Origin: Luteibacter anthropi
GTDB taxonomy: Bacteria; Pseudomonadota; Gammaproteobacteria; Xanthomonadales; Rhodanobacteraceae
Length of the DNA stretch: 64,000 bases
Assembly (NCBI RefSeq): GCF_011759365.1
Contig: NZ_JAARLZ010000001.1
Location: forward strand, 186,001 to 250,000
Direction of reading: 5' to 3'
Shown here: positions 48,762-57,030 of the stretch, piece by piece
Layout: each line of letters begins with the position of its first letter
How positions within the stretch are numbered: the first letter of the stretch is position 1
Position numbers and translations under genes: made by a program
Notes under the pieces: generated by a model
Seen by the model: the letters and a program-made list of their open reading frames with translations, nothing else
What the model was told of the DNA's origin: nothing
Database searches by the model: none

Positions 48762-49045
48762 GGCAAGCTCCATCTCGGGGAAGGTCGCAAGAAGCTACGC
48801 CAGGGGGCGTGCGCATTTTTGACCAAAAAACGCGTCGATGCGCGAAAGCGCGACCCGGTCGCAGATTCTTGTATCCGAACGCCGGGGTTACCTGGCTTTC
48901 ACGCCTCGCAGGCTGACTTCGTGCTGGCTCTCATAAAGTGGGCCCTGTCAACACAGACAGGGGGTTAGCGGGGGTTTCAGCGACGATTCGTACAAATGCA
49001 CGCTAAACTACGGCTTCTGCTCGATTCTCTCTCCCTCGGTAAGGC

Positions 49046-51502
49046 ATGGCTTCCTTCGTGTTCGGCGCCTTCGGGCTTTCCACTGTCTGGTTGCTTCCCC
49101 TGTTATGGCGCTCGCTCGTCGCCCTGGTCCGTCGCCGGCCGCAGCCGGGTGCCGGGCCGGGTGCCATTCGCTTCTGGGCGGGCTTTACCCTGGTTCTGCT
49201 CTCGAGTGCCATGCTCGAAGGGTTGGTCGTAGCCCATTTCACGGACGATCCTGCGGCAGGTGGCAGCGTCTGCCGGTGGCTTGCCGGAACGCTTGGCGAC
49301 CTGCCCGGGCCCATGATCGGCAGCGTTGTCGCCATCGTCCCGCTGCTGCTCGCCCTGCCCTGGTACCTGGGCGTGCCCTGGGGCCGCATGCTGTCCGCTG
49401 CCACGACCCTCGTCGAGCCACTGGGTGCGCTGGCCATCGCGCTGACGCATCGCGCGTTCTCGCGAACATCGTCATCGCGCGCAGCCCCGCGCCGGGCCTC
49501 CGGTGCCGTGCGTCGTGCAGACCGCCCTGCGGCACGTCGTCGTGGTCGTCCGGCACCAGCGAAGAAACCCGCTCCGGCAAGCAAGGCGCCGCGGGTGGAA
49601 GCGAAGCTGATCGAGCCCATGCGCGCCGAGCCTTCGCGAACGAACGGGCCTCGTCCTTCCGTGACCACGCCCGTGCCGCCGCGTCACCGGGCGGAAGAAG
49701 ACATCGTGATCCGCGAGCCGTGGCTGGCGCCGCGCACGATGGCTCAGGCCTCCGTCGCCGAAGAACCGGACCACGTGCTGCCGGCATCCGAGCCGGCACC
49801 GGCACCGATCCCGGCTGCGCGCGACACCTACGTACCGGCAGAAATACCGACGACGCCCATCGAAGAAGATGAGCCGGAGATCGCCATTCCCGTACTGGCG
49901 GCACCACCACCTGCGCCCGTGTCGCGTTTTGCCATCGCGGCAAACGACGAAAGTCCTGCGACGTCTGCGCAGGTCGTCACGCTCACACCCGTGCGCGCGT
50001 TACGCGCCACCACCAGCAACAGCACGGTGACCTTGCCGCCGCTCTCGTTGCTCGCTGCCGCCACGCAGAACCACCTGGCCATTTCCGACCACGAACTGGC
50101 GGAGACGGGCGAGCTGATCGAACAGCGCCTGCGCGAGTTCAAGGTGCCGGTGCAGGTCGTGGGTGCGTCGGCGGGTCCGGTCATCACGCGTTACGAAGTC
50201 GAGCCCGCCGTCGGCGTGCGCGGCAACCAGATCGTCGCGTTGATGAAGGATCTGGCACGTGGTCTTGGGCGCAGCTCCATCCGCGTGGTGGAAACCATTC
50301 CCGGCAAGACCTGCATGGGCCTGGAGCTGCCGAACGAACAGCGACAGATGATCGCGTTGTCGGAGATCCTCGATTCCAGTGAATACCGCGGCTCCGATTC
50401 GCTGCTGACGCTTGCGATGGGCAAAGGCATCACGGGCGAGCCGGTGGTGGCCGATCTCGCGAAGGCGCCCCACATGCTCGTTGCGGGCACGACGGGCTCG
50501 GGCAAGTCGGTGGCGGTGAACGCCATGATCCTGTCGATGCTGTACAAGGCCACGCCCGAAGACGTGCGCATGATCATGATCGATCCGAAGATGCTTGAGC
50601 TTTCGGTCTACGAAGGCATTCCGCATCTGCTGGCGCCCGTGGTCACCGACATGAAGCTCGCCGCCAATGCGCTGAACTGGTGCGTGGCGGAGATGGAAAA
50701 CCGCTATCGCGTGATGTCCGACCTGCGCGTGCGCAATCTCGCCGGCTTCAACCAGAAGGTGCGCGAAGCGCGCGCGGCGGGCAAGCCGCTGTTCAACCCC
50801 TTCCCCGCACATCCGGAAGTGCCCGAGCATCTCGACACGCTGCCGATGATCGTCGTTGTGATCGACGAGCTGGCCGATCTCATGATGGTGGCTGGGAAGA
50901 AGATCGAAGAACTGATCGCACGACTCGCACAGAAAGCACGTGCGGCAGGCATCCATCTCATCCTGGCGACGCAGCGTCCGTCGGTCGATGTGATCACCGG
51001 CCTCATCAAGGCGAACATTCCCACGCGCGTCGCCTTCCAGGTGTCGTCGAAGATCGACTCACGCACCATTCTCGACCAGATGGGCGCGGAAAGCCTGCTC
51101 GGCCAGGGCGATATGCTGTTCCTGCCGCCGGGCACGGGTTATCCACAGCGTATCCACGGTGCATTCGTTGCCGACGAAGAAGTGCATCGCATCGTCGCGT
51201 GGCTGAAGCAGTTCGGCGAGCCGGATTACAAGGAAGAAATCCTTGCCGGTCCGCCGAGCGATGCGATGGACGGCGAACCGGGCGAAGACGGCATAGATGC
51301 AGAGCTGGATCCACTCTATGACGAAGCGGCGGCCTTCGTGCTGCGCACGCGCCGTGCATCCATCTCGTTCGTGCAGCGCCAGTTCCGCATCGGCTACAAC
51401 CGCGCGGCGCGTCTTGTCGAAGCGATGGAAAGCGCAGGCATCGTCTCCCCGATGGGCATCAACGGCCAGCGCGAAGTCGTGGCACCCGCCCCCCAGGACT
51501 AA
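49046..51502 (+). CDS. ftsK: DNA translocase FtsK
   Basis: The product is 818 residues from ATG 49046. The N-terminal part has about four hydrophobic segments (within residues 1-130), followed by an Ala/Pro/Arg-rich linker to about 330. The motor domain has Walker A GTTGSGKS at 481-488, Walker [13 protein letters not shown] and the RecA-like fold. The C-terminal winged gamma domain ([41 protein letters not shown]) reads polar KOPS sequences. It pumps DNA at the septum and activates XerCD; xerC is at the window's right end. Confidence 0.95.
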   Translation: MASFVFGAFGLSTVWLLPLLWRSLVALVRRRPQPGAGPGAIRFWAGFTLVLLSSAMLEGLVVAHFTDDPAAGGSVCRWLAGTLGDLPGPMIGSVVAIVPLLLALPWYLGVPWGRMLSAATTLVEPLGALAIALTHRAFSRTSSSRAAPRRASGAVRRADRPAARRRGRPAPAKKPAPASKAPRVEAKLIEPMRAEPSRTNGPRPSVTTPVPPRHRAEEDIVIREPWLAPRTMAQASVAEEPDHVLPASEPAPAPIPAARDTYVPAEIPTTPIEEDEPEIAIPVLAAPPPAPVSRFAIAANDESPATSAQVVTLTPVRALRATTSNSTVTLPPLSLLAAATQNHLAISDHELAETGELIEQRLREFKVPVQVVGASAGPVITRYEVEPAVGVRGNQIVALMKDLARGLGRSSIRVVETIPGKTCMGLELPNEQRQMIALSEILDSSEYRGSDSLLTLAMGKGITGEPVVADLAKAPHMLVAGTTGSGKSVAVNAMILSMLYKATPEDVRMIMIDPKMLELSVYEGIPHLLAPVVTDMKLAANALNWCVAEMENRYRVMSDLRVRNLAGFNQKVREARAAGKPLFNPFPAHPEVPEHLDTLPMIVVVIDELADLMMVAGKKIEELIARLAQKARAAGIHLILATQRPSVDVITGLIKANIPTRVAFQVSSKIDSRTILDQMGAESLLGQGDMLFLPPGTGYPQRIHGAFVADEEVHRIVAWLKQFGEPDYKEEILAGPPSDAMDGEPGEDGIDAELDPLYDEAAAFVLRTRRASISFVQRQFRIGYNRAARLVEAMESAGIVSPMGINGQREVVAPAPQD

Positions 51503-51509
51503 CAATCAC

Positions 51510-51597
51510 TGTAGGAGCGCGCCTCGCGCGCGACCGGTGATGCGAATGCGTTGATGATTTTCGCGAAAACCGGTCGCGCGCAAGGCGCGCTCCTACA
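51510..51597. repeat. REP pair between ftsK and the XVIPCD-like gene
   Basis: Two GTAG-headed hairpins face outward with a spacer of about 38 bp. The left arm has a CTC loop, the right a CTT loop. The TAG stop of the convergent XVIPCD-like gene (51593-51595, minus) is inside the right GTAG head. Confidence 0.92.
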
Positions 51598-52744
51598 ACC
51601 GCATCACCGGGCCTTCCTGCTGCATGGCCATCTGTTGAGCCTGTTGCATCGCCTGTTGCTGAGATTGCTCAAATACGTGCTGATCCAGCCCCCGTGCCAG
51701 TGCGATGCTTTGCTCCTTGGGCGGCGCCGGCGTATCCATCGCTACCGTTACTTCGCTCCCCGGCCGCACGCCCCGACACACCAGCTCCCTCCCCTCGACA
51801 TCCACCCCGGCCAGATCACGCTCGTGGTGAATGCCGATACCCCTGGCCCGCACTGCCATCTGCGCTACCTGGTCATCGGACACGTCCAGCGGCAGCTGAA
51901 GCCGCATGCTGGCGTAGACAGGATCATCTGCCGCTGAAGGAAAGCTCGACGACGGCCGGCTATCCGCCAGCGGATGCGGCGACGCCTGCAGCTTGCCTGG
52001 ATCATCCGGATGAAACGCCTCGCGGGCGGCTTTGCGTTCCAGGCGAAGGCTGCGGGTGTCTTCCAACTCCTGGATGGTCTTCGGATCGGTGACGTCCCGC
52101 ATGTCGGTCTCGGTGCCGACCGCCGTATGCAGGGTGCGGAATTCGCTCCAGTCACCATTGCGGTCACGACCGAAGTAGTGATCCTTCTGGCCGATGATGT
52201 CGGGTGAAAGATGGGAGCGACCCTTCATGGCCGTGAAGTACGCTGCTGCCATGTCGGTGATGTAGCCCTTCTGATCGTCCGGTGACATGACGCGATCGAC
52301 CGACGCTTGCAGGGCCGTGGCGCTCATGCGGTGCAGTCCGCCGTAGCCGTTGTTGAGCATCGTGGACCAATGCGTGTCGGCGTGATGCCCGGCTTCCTCG
52401 GGGCACATCTCACCGCGATCTATTCGGTGTTTTTCCTCTATGTCCTTTTGATGTGCAGCCTCCAGCAGCTTGCGGGGTGTCCAGGCATTGGGGTCAATCT
52501 GGATGTTGTTGAATGAATCATCATGAGCTTTCTGAATATCGCGTGCTGGTAAATTTAACGCCAACTGGGTCTCGCCCGACCGAAATCGCTCAGATCGGGC
52601 AACGTAATCGCGCTTCATCAGGTCAACGCCAAAGGAATCCCATTCGCGCTCCGTGAGTACTTTCCCATCATGTTCACGTGCGTAGGCCTGGGCATAAGCA
52701 TTCGCCGTTGCACCCGGCATGTTGTCATTTCGTACGACACCCAA
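51593..52744 (-). CDS. XVIPCD-like putative type IV effector (5' end frameshifted)
   Basis: The open frame from TTG 52744 gives 383 residues, and the same frame continues upstream to 52849 with conserved-looking sequence (ILSSYAETGNRELYWNYLAG), so the true N-terminus lies further up but is cut off by a frameshift. The last 120 residues (from about DDPVYASMRLQLPLDVSDDQ) look like the C-terminal XVIPCD type of tail that delivers Xanthomonadales effectors to VirD4, including a Gln-rich end (QSQQQAMQQAQQMAMQQ). The enzyme activity of the first 250 residues is not recognised. The gene follows a lipoprotein gene and a VirD4-like gene. The effector role is inferred. The stop codon is formed by a REP. 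Confidence 0.6.
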   Translation of the reverse strand: MGVVRNDNMPGATANAYAQAYAREHDGKVLTEREWDSFGVDLMKRDYVARSERFRSGETQLALNLPARDIQKAHDDSFNNIQIDPNAWTPRKLLEAAHQKDIEEKHRIDRGEMCPEEAGHHADTHWSTMLNNGYGGLHRMSATALQASVDRVMSPDDQKGYITDMAAAYFTAMKGRSHLSPDIIGQKDHYFGRDRNGDWSEFRTLHTAVGTETDMRDVTDPKTIQELEDTRSLRLERKAAREAFHPDDPGKLQASPHPLADSRPSSSFPSAADDPVYASMRLQLPLDVSDDQVAQMAVRARGIGIHHERDLAGVDVEGRELVCRGVRPGSEVTVAMDTPAPPKEQSIALARGLDQHVFEQSQQQAMQQAQQMAMQQEGPVMRL

Positions 52745-52878
52745 GGCAAGAGCGCCGTACCCATCATTGCCAGGAACGCCAGCCAGATAGTTCCAATACA
52801 GTTCACGATTTCCCGTTTCGGCATACGACGACAGAATGTCGATATCGCGCTATCCAAAGCTCCCTTTTGGTTGCTCAT
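52745..52878 (-). pseudogene. Frameshifted 5' segment of the XVIPCD-like gene
   Basis: ATG 52878 overlaps the stop of the upstream gene (TAATG) and starts MSNQKGALDS, but that frame ends at 52618 without homology. The body frame is shifted by one base relative to this start. Removing one GC from the GCGC at about 52846-52850 would join MSNQKGALDSDIDILSSYAE with the long frame. This points to a 2-base expansion or another small indel here. Confidence 0.55.
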
Positions 52879-53729
52879 TATTTCAGCTCACCGTCTTCCA
52901 TGATCGAAATAATTTTCTGTTCGATACGTTTCCAATCGAACATGACGGCGCGGTTGTAATCTATTTCTACAATGGCTTTGTATTTTGGCAAGAGGAACAA
53001 GTGAAGGCAGGACGATCGCCTGCGATCTTCTGGATTATCCACAATTCGTCCATTGACGAGCTTTACGCCGTCAGGTACCGATTTCACATTGCACCTGATA
53101 AAAGTCAACGGAAAACCGGTTTCTCCCGTCGCAATATACCAATCATGATGACCATCGGGTTTACTTGCATGAAGGGTTTCCTGGGATGCGAAGCCATATC
53201 GCCTCTCGTAATACGAGACCAGCCTTCTGAAATCAGCGTAGTACGGAGTGAGTCCATAGACCGGGTCGCCTTTGATGCGTAGATCCAGGTTGTATTCTGG
53301 ATGGTCTTTCTGACTGTCAAACGCTTCCATGGAGCGTCCCAACCTACCGGGATAAGCCTCATCGGAAATCCGCGAAAGATGCATCACCGTGATTCTCACG
53401 CTTGAGAGAAACATATCCGTTGAATCGTGGTAATCCACCCCTTGCGGCACCGGTGTGAGTTCGGGCCACAGCAGGACCAGATCGAGACGCCTCGGATCGT
53501 CGTCCTGTCCCGCTTGTCCTTCAAACAGATTGACAGGAAGGCGGAATCGATGCGGCCCCAGGCACGCGCCAATGAATGCTGGCTGGCCCTCAATGCCGCT
53601 CGAGATATCGCATCGACGGTTGCTGTCATAAGCCGTTACGGATGGGGTCACCGGGGTTTCGGGCGCTTTTGCCGAGCACGCTGCCATCAGTGAGGCCAGC
53701 AGGCCGGCGAGAGAACGGGGGAAAGGCAT
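52878..53729 (-). CDS. Putative immunity lipoprotein (same frame as VirD4-like gene)
   Basis: An internal ATG at 53729, with GGAG six bases upstream, starts a 283-residue protein with a lipoprotein signal (MPFPRSLAGLLASLMAAC, lipid cysteine C18). It has no close family I can name. In Xanthomonadales, effectors of the bacterial-killing type IV system are protected by periplasmic lipoproteins encoded beside them, and this gene directly precedes the XVIPCD-like gene with a TAATG overlap. The frame is continuous with the VirD4-like gene upstream, so the lipoprotein may be made from its own start or as a fusion. Confidence 0.6.
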   Translation of the reverse strand: MPFPRSLAGLLASLMAACSAKAPETPVTPSVTAYDSNRRCDISSGIEGQPAFIGACLGPHRFRLPVNLFEGQAGQDDDPRRLDLVLLWPELTPVPQGVDYHDSTDMFLSSVRITVMHLSRISDEAYPGRLGRSMEAFDSQKDHPEYNLDLRIKGDPVYGLTPYYADFRRLVSYYERRYGFASQETLHASKPDGHHDWYIATGETGFPLTFIRCNVKSVPDGVKLVNGRIVDNPEDRRRSSCLHLFLLPKYKAIVEIDYNRAVMFDWKRIEQKIISIMEDGELK

Positions 53730-55250
53730 GGCATCTCCATCAGGAGGTTCTGGCAAGGTGGCAGGCCGGTAGCGCATAGTGGGTATGCGGCATAGACGCG
53801 GTATCGAATGCGGAAGGATCAGCACGAGTTGGTGATCGGCCTTCAGTTCGCACAGATCGCGTGTCGTCGCCGGTCGCGTCGGCGGATGCCGGTGCGGCTC
53901 ATGCACGGACACATAAGCTTCCAGTGCGGCCTGTTCAGCTTCCGCGGTGGTTTGATCGGGAACGGTCTGCATGACCACGCAGGGAAAGCGCTGAAGCAAG
54001 GCGGGAAAGTCACGACCGTAGACCGTGCGGAGGTTCGACAAGCGGCGCGTCGTGGCAAGGTATGGCAGGTCACCATCCAACAGCACAGGCAAATGACCGA
54101 GGTGGTCGAGTCCATCGAGGATCAGCCGTCGATGCGATACGTCGCGCGTGGCATGTCGCCACCACGCGATAAAGGCATCGACCAGAGGCCGGGCCTGTCG
54201 CTGCATGTCGGCCGGAAGTTCAAACAGGACGACCGCCTTCGTCAGGTCGATGCCGGCAAGGTCATTGCCCCGGGTCGCCGCATCGGCCAGCGGACGGCTG
54301 AACAGGCCAAGGCCACCCCGCAAGGCCTCGCTGACCCGTGCGAAGGCCTTGTCGTCCAGGGCGCACCAGGGCTGCAGCGCCTGCCGCGTAGCTTCCGAGA
54401 TACCCGGTGCCGCGATGAGGTGATCCAGATAGGACCGGCGTGAATCCCTACTCAAAGGCTCAATGAAACGCTGAAGGTCACCCGGCGCCGGGATAACCAC
54501 CTCGCCACCATGGCGAAGTACGTCATCGATGGCCCGGACCAGCGCCACGAACGCCTGCCGCGCATGGCTGGTGAGCAAGCGCTGGCGAGGGTCGGTGACC
54601 GGAAACCAGCGTTCGGCGAGACTTTCCAGCACAGGCAGGTGCAGCCCGTTTTCGGTCCACGCTGCCGCGAAGGGATTCCAGCGATGGCCGTGGCCGAACG
54701 GAGCGACGCGAACCACAGGCCGGCCTCGGGTCTGCGACGCAGCGGCAGCAATGACCTCAGGGGTGCCGACGAGCAGCCAGGGGCCAGGCGCGCGGCGCAG
54801 GGTTGGCACGAGGGTGCCTTGCAGTGCGCGGCGGGCATTTGGCGCGACGACCAGTACCGAATGATCCGTGGCGATACCGCGCGCGAGGACGACGCCATGC
54901 CGGAAAGCTGCCGATACCGTGGTCAGCGGTTCGAAGCGCAGAGTCGCGCGCAAGGCACGATGAGCGCGAAAAGCGCGAATCAACGTGACGACGCAGGCGA
55001 GGATCACCAGCAGCGGTATGCCGAAGCCCAGGCCACCGGCGAGACGGATGCGCCATGCGTAGGCGGCATAACCGGCCTGATGCATCACCCGGGCGTAGTC
55101 CGACCACAGGTGCCAGGTCACCGGAGGATCGGTGAGGCTGAGAAGCCAGTGCGTAAATTGGCCGGCCAGATAAGGGGCCGCCATGATCGACAGCGCGAGG
55201 CCGATCACCGGAAAGAGCCTGTTGCGCAGCCTCAAGGGAGGCGACCTCAT
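52878..55250 (-). CDS. VirD4/TraG-like protein with degraded ATPase motifs, open to the lipoprotein end
   Basis: The single 790-residue frame holds a VirD4-like part (1-507) and then the lipoprotein. Two N-terminal membrane helices (about 12-30 and 72-95) match VirD4. The Walker A position reads APNARRALQ (136-144), lacking the GK[ST] core, and the Walker B position reads LILDGLDHLG (376-385) in place of DE. The NPF after the first strand pair, the MQ-x-x-PDQ element near 427-433 and the closing MRYRP are kept, as is the region about 200-345 corresponding to the all-alpha domain that binds XVIPCD. A non-ATPase adaptor for effector handling is a plausible role (inference). Confidence 0.55.
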   Translation of the reverse strand: MRSPPLRLRNRLFPVIGLALSIMAAPYLAGQFTHWLLSLTDPPVTWHLWSDYARVMHQAGYAAYAWRIRLAGGLGFGIPLLVILACVVTLIRAFRAHRALRATLRFEPLTTVSAAFRHGVVLARGIATDHSVLVVAPNARRALQGTLVPTLRRAPGPWLLVGTPEVIAAAASQTRGRPVVRVAPFGHGHRWNPFAAAWTENGLHLPVLESLAERWFPVTDPRQRLLTSHARQAFVALVRAIDDVLRHGGEVVIPAPGDLQRFIEPLSRDSRRSYLDHLIAAPGISEATRQALQPWCALDDKAFARVSEALRGGLGLFSRPLADAATRGNDLAGIDLTKAVVLFELPADMQRQARPLVDAFIAWWRHATRDVSHRRLILDGLDHLGHLPVLLDGDLPYLATTRRLSNLRTVYGRDFPALLQRFPCVVMQTVPDQTTAEAEQAALEAYVSVHEPHRHPPTRPATTRDLCELKADHQLVLILPHSIPRLCRIPTMRYRPATLPEPPDGDAMPFPRSLAGLLASLMAACSAKAPETPVTPSVTAYDSNRRCDISSGIEGQPAFIGACLGPHRFRLPVNLFEGQAGQDDDPRRLDLVLLWPELTPVPQGVDYHDSTDMFLSSVRITVMHLSRISDEAYPGRLGRSMEAFDSQKDHPEYNLDLRIKGDPVYGLTPYYADFRRLVSYYERRYGFASQETLHASKPDGHHDWYIATGETGFPLTFIRCNVKSVPDGVKLVNGRIVDNPEDRRRSSCLHLFLLPKYKAIVEIDYNRAVMFDWKRIEQKIISIMEDGELK

Positions 55251-55365
55251 CAGTGACTGAAGAGGTTCCCCAGTGTAGGCATGCGAAGGGGAATGTCTTT
55301 AGGACTGGTCTGAAAATGTGGTCGATGTTTCCTAGGAACACGGCGACCGATACCGTAAAACCCGA

Positions 55366-55456
55366 TCCCTGTAGGAGCGCGCCTTGCGCGCGACCGGATG
55401 GATCGGAACGATGATGATGTTCGCGACAACCGGTCGCGCGCAGGCGCGCTCCTACA
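55366..55456. repeat. REP pair, first tandem copy
   Basis: Two outward-facing GTAG-headed hairpins with the common spacer. The 91-bp unit is repeated at 55481-55571 with one base difference (55424 C versus 55539 T). Confidence 0.93.
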
Positions 55457-55480
55457 AGGTATTTGCACCACGACCCCGTA

Positions 55481-55571
55481 TCCCTGTAGGAGCGCGCCTT
55501 GCGCGCGACCGGATGGATCGGAACGATGATGATGTTCGTGACAACCGGTCGCGCGCAGGCGCGCTCCTACA
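55481..55571. repeat. REP pair, second tandem copy
   Basis: A near-identical duplicate of 55366-55456, offset by 115 bp. The right arms of both copies have a shortened CT loop. Confidence 0.93.
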
Positions 55572-55592
55572 ATACGCCGCGATCACGTTCGA

Positions 55593-55840
55593 CAGAGGCG
55601 GCGGGGGCGGCCCTTGGCGTGACTTGATGGAGGTGAGGGGAGTGGGCGGATCAGGCCCGAAGGGGACGGGTCAGGATGGCCCGTCTTTCTCGCCGAGGCA
55701 CGGAGGCCGAGTCGAGAAACCCCGCCCGCTCACCGGGCCCGAAGGGGCGTAAGCCATAAGACACTGAGCCGCGCAGCGGCTCCTCCTTTCCCGAGGGACA
55801 CCGCAGGCCGGAGCGACAAGGGCCGCCCCCGTCGCCTCTG
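55593..55840. repeat. 248-bp structured element bounded by 24-bp inverted repeats
   Basis: The ends 55593-55616 and 55817-55840 are inverted repeats with one mismatch. Inside are further hairpins: 55665-55685 (followed by TTT) and 55766-55782 (perfect 7-bp stem), plus long complementary runs near 55634 and 55722. No gene is evident. It may be a non-autonomous mobile element or a structured RNA. Confidence 0.5.
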
Positions 55841-56007
55841 CTCCGCCACGTAGGAGCGCCGATGCGAGGCTGATAGGCGAGCCCACCCTACGAAGCGAAA
55901 CACCACATGGGCTGGGTTCCTACGGAGCGCAACATCGCCGATGTGATCGGCTCTCACACCTTCGGTAGGGACGGCTTTGCTTCACTACGGAGCATTACGT
56001 TTCAAAC

Positions 56008-56034
56008 GGTCGCGCGCGAGGCGCGCTCCTACAA
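56008..56034 (-). repeat. Single REP element
   Basis: One GTAG-headed GCGCGC-CTC-GCGCGC hairpin reading on the minus strand, 42 bp from the rbsB stop, without an inverted partner nearby. Confidence 0.85.
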
Positions 56035-56047
56035 CAAGCGGGCTGTC

Positions 56048-56074
56048 AGAAAAACGGGCCTTTCGGCCCGTTTT
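56048..56074 (-). terminator. Terminator of the ribose operon
   Basis: A perfect AAAACGGGCC / GGCCCGTTTT stem with a TTTC loop lies directly after the rbsB stop, with a T-run on the minus strand. Confidence 0.93.
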
Positions 56075-56076
56075 CC

Positions 56077-57009
56077 TCATTCCTTGGTGAGCAGCTTCAG
56101 CGGCACGGCGATGGTCTTGTCCACCGGCTGTTTGTCGATCAGCTTCTTTGCTGTCTCGACACCGAGCTTGCCGATCTCTTCTGGCTGCTGCGCGACGGTG
56201 GCGGCCATGGTGCCGTTCTGCACGGCGGCCTTGCCGTCCGGCGTGCCGTCGAAGCCGACCACGAGGATCTTCTTGTCTTTGCCTGCCAGCGCCTGCACGG
56301 CGCCGAGGGCCATCTCGTCGTTCTGGGCGAAGATCGCCTGCACGTCGGTGTTGCCCTGGAGCAGGTTCTCGCTGACCGAGAGGCCCTGGGCGCGGTCGAA
56401 GTTGGCCGGCTGCTGGGCGACGATCTTCAGGCCGGTAACGGCGATGGCGTCGTCGAAGCCCTTGCCGCGCTCGCGGGCCGCCGAAGTGCCGGCCACGCCC
56501 TGCAGTTCGATGACGTTACCCTTGCCGTTGAGCTGCCTGGCAAGGAAGTCGGCGGCCATCTTGCCGCCGGCGATGTTGTCGGAGGCGATATGCGAGGCCA
56601 CTTCGGCGCCATCCACGCCACGGTCGAGCGTGATCACCGGGATGTTGGCGCGCTGCGCCGACTGCACGGCACCGGCCAGTGCCGACGAATCGGTGGGGTT
56701 GAGCAGGATCACCGACACGCGCTTCTGGATCAGGTCCTCGACGCTGGAGATCTGGCGGGCCGGATCATCCTGGGCATCGACCACCACCAGCTGCACGCCG
56801 GCATCCTTGGCCGCCTTCTGTGCGCCGTCCTTGAGTTCGACGAAGAAGGGGTTGTTCTGCGTGGACAGCGCCAGGCCGATCACCGGGGTGCCGGCTGCAC
56901 CGCCACCTGCCGAGGAAGACGCCGAGGGGGCGGACTCGCCCGGACCCTGCTGCGAGCAGGCCGCAAGAAGCGTGGCCGCTGCGGCGGCGAAGAAACTGAG
57001 TTTGCGCAT
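56077..57009 (-). CDS. rbsB: Ribose-type ABC transporter substrate-binding lipoprotein
   Basis: This 310-residue periplasmic binding protein of the ribose/galactose group has VIGLALSTQNNPFFVELKDGAQKAAKDAG, VILLNPTDSSALAGAVQSAQ, VITLDRGVDG and FAQNDEMALGAVQAL. The first 18 residues have a lipobox (LLAAC), so it is probably anchored to a membrane, which is unusual for RbsB of Gram-negative bacteria, where it is normally free. It is the last gene of rbsK-rbsD-rbsA-rbsC-rbsB, 21 bp after rbsC. Confidence 0.92.
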   Translation of the reverse strand: MRKLSFFAAAAATLLAACSQQGPGESAPSASSSAGGGAAGTPVIGLALSTQNNPFFVELKDGAQKAAKDAGVQLVVVDAQDDPARQISSVEDLIQKRVSVILLNPTDSSALAGAVQSAQRANIPVITLDRGVDGAEVASHIASDNIAGGKMAADFLARQLNGKGNVIELQGVAGTSAARERGKGFDDAIAVTGLKIVAQQPANFDRAQGLSVSENLLQGNTDVQAIFAQNDEMALGAVQALAGKDKKILVVGFDGTPDGKAAVQNGTMAATVAQQPEEIGKLGVETAKKLIDKQPVDKTIAVPLKLLTKE

Positions 57010-57030
57010 GGGATGTGTCCCTCGTGGTGA

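Noticed and set aside
36787-53043. Perfect DnaA-box nonamers outside oriC (36787-36795, 37064-37072, 39949-39957, 51139-51147, 53035-53043)
   Set aside because: Each is isolated in a coding region without AT-rich DNA or partner boxes. Single nonamers are expected by chance or may titrate DnaA, but they do not indicate an origin.
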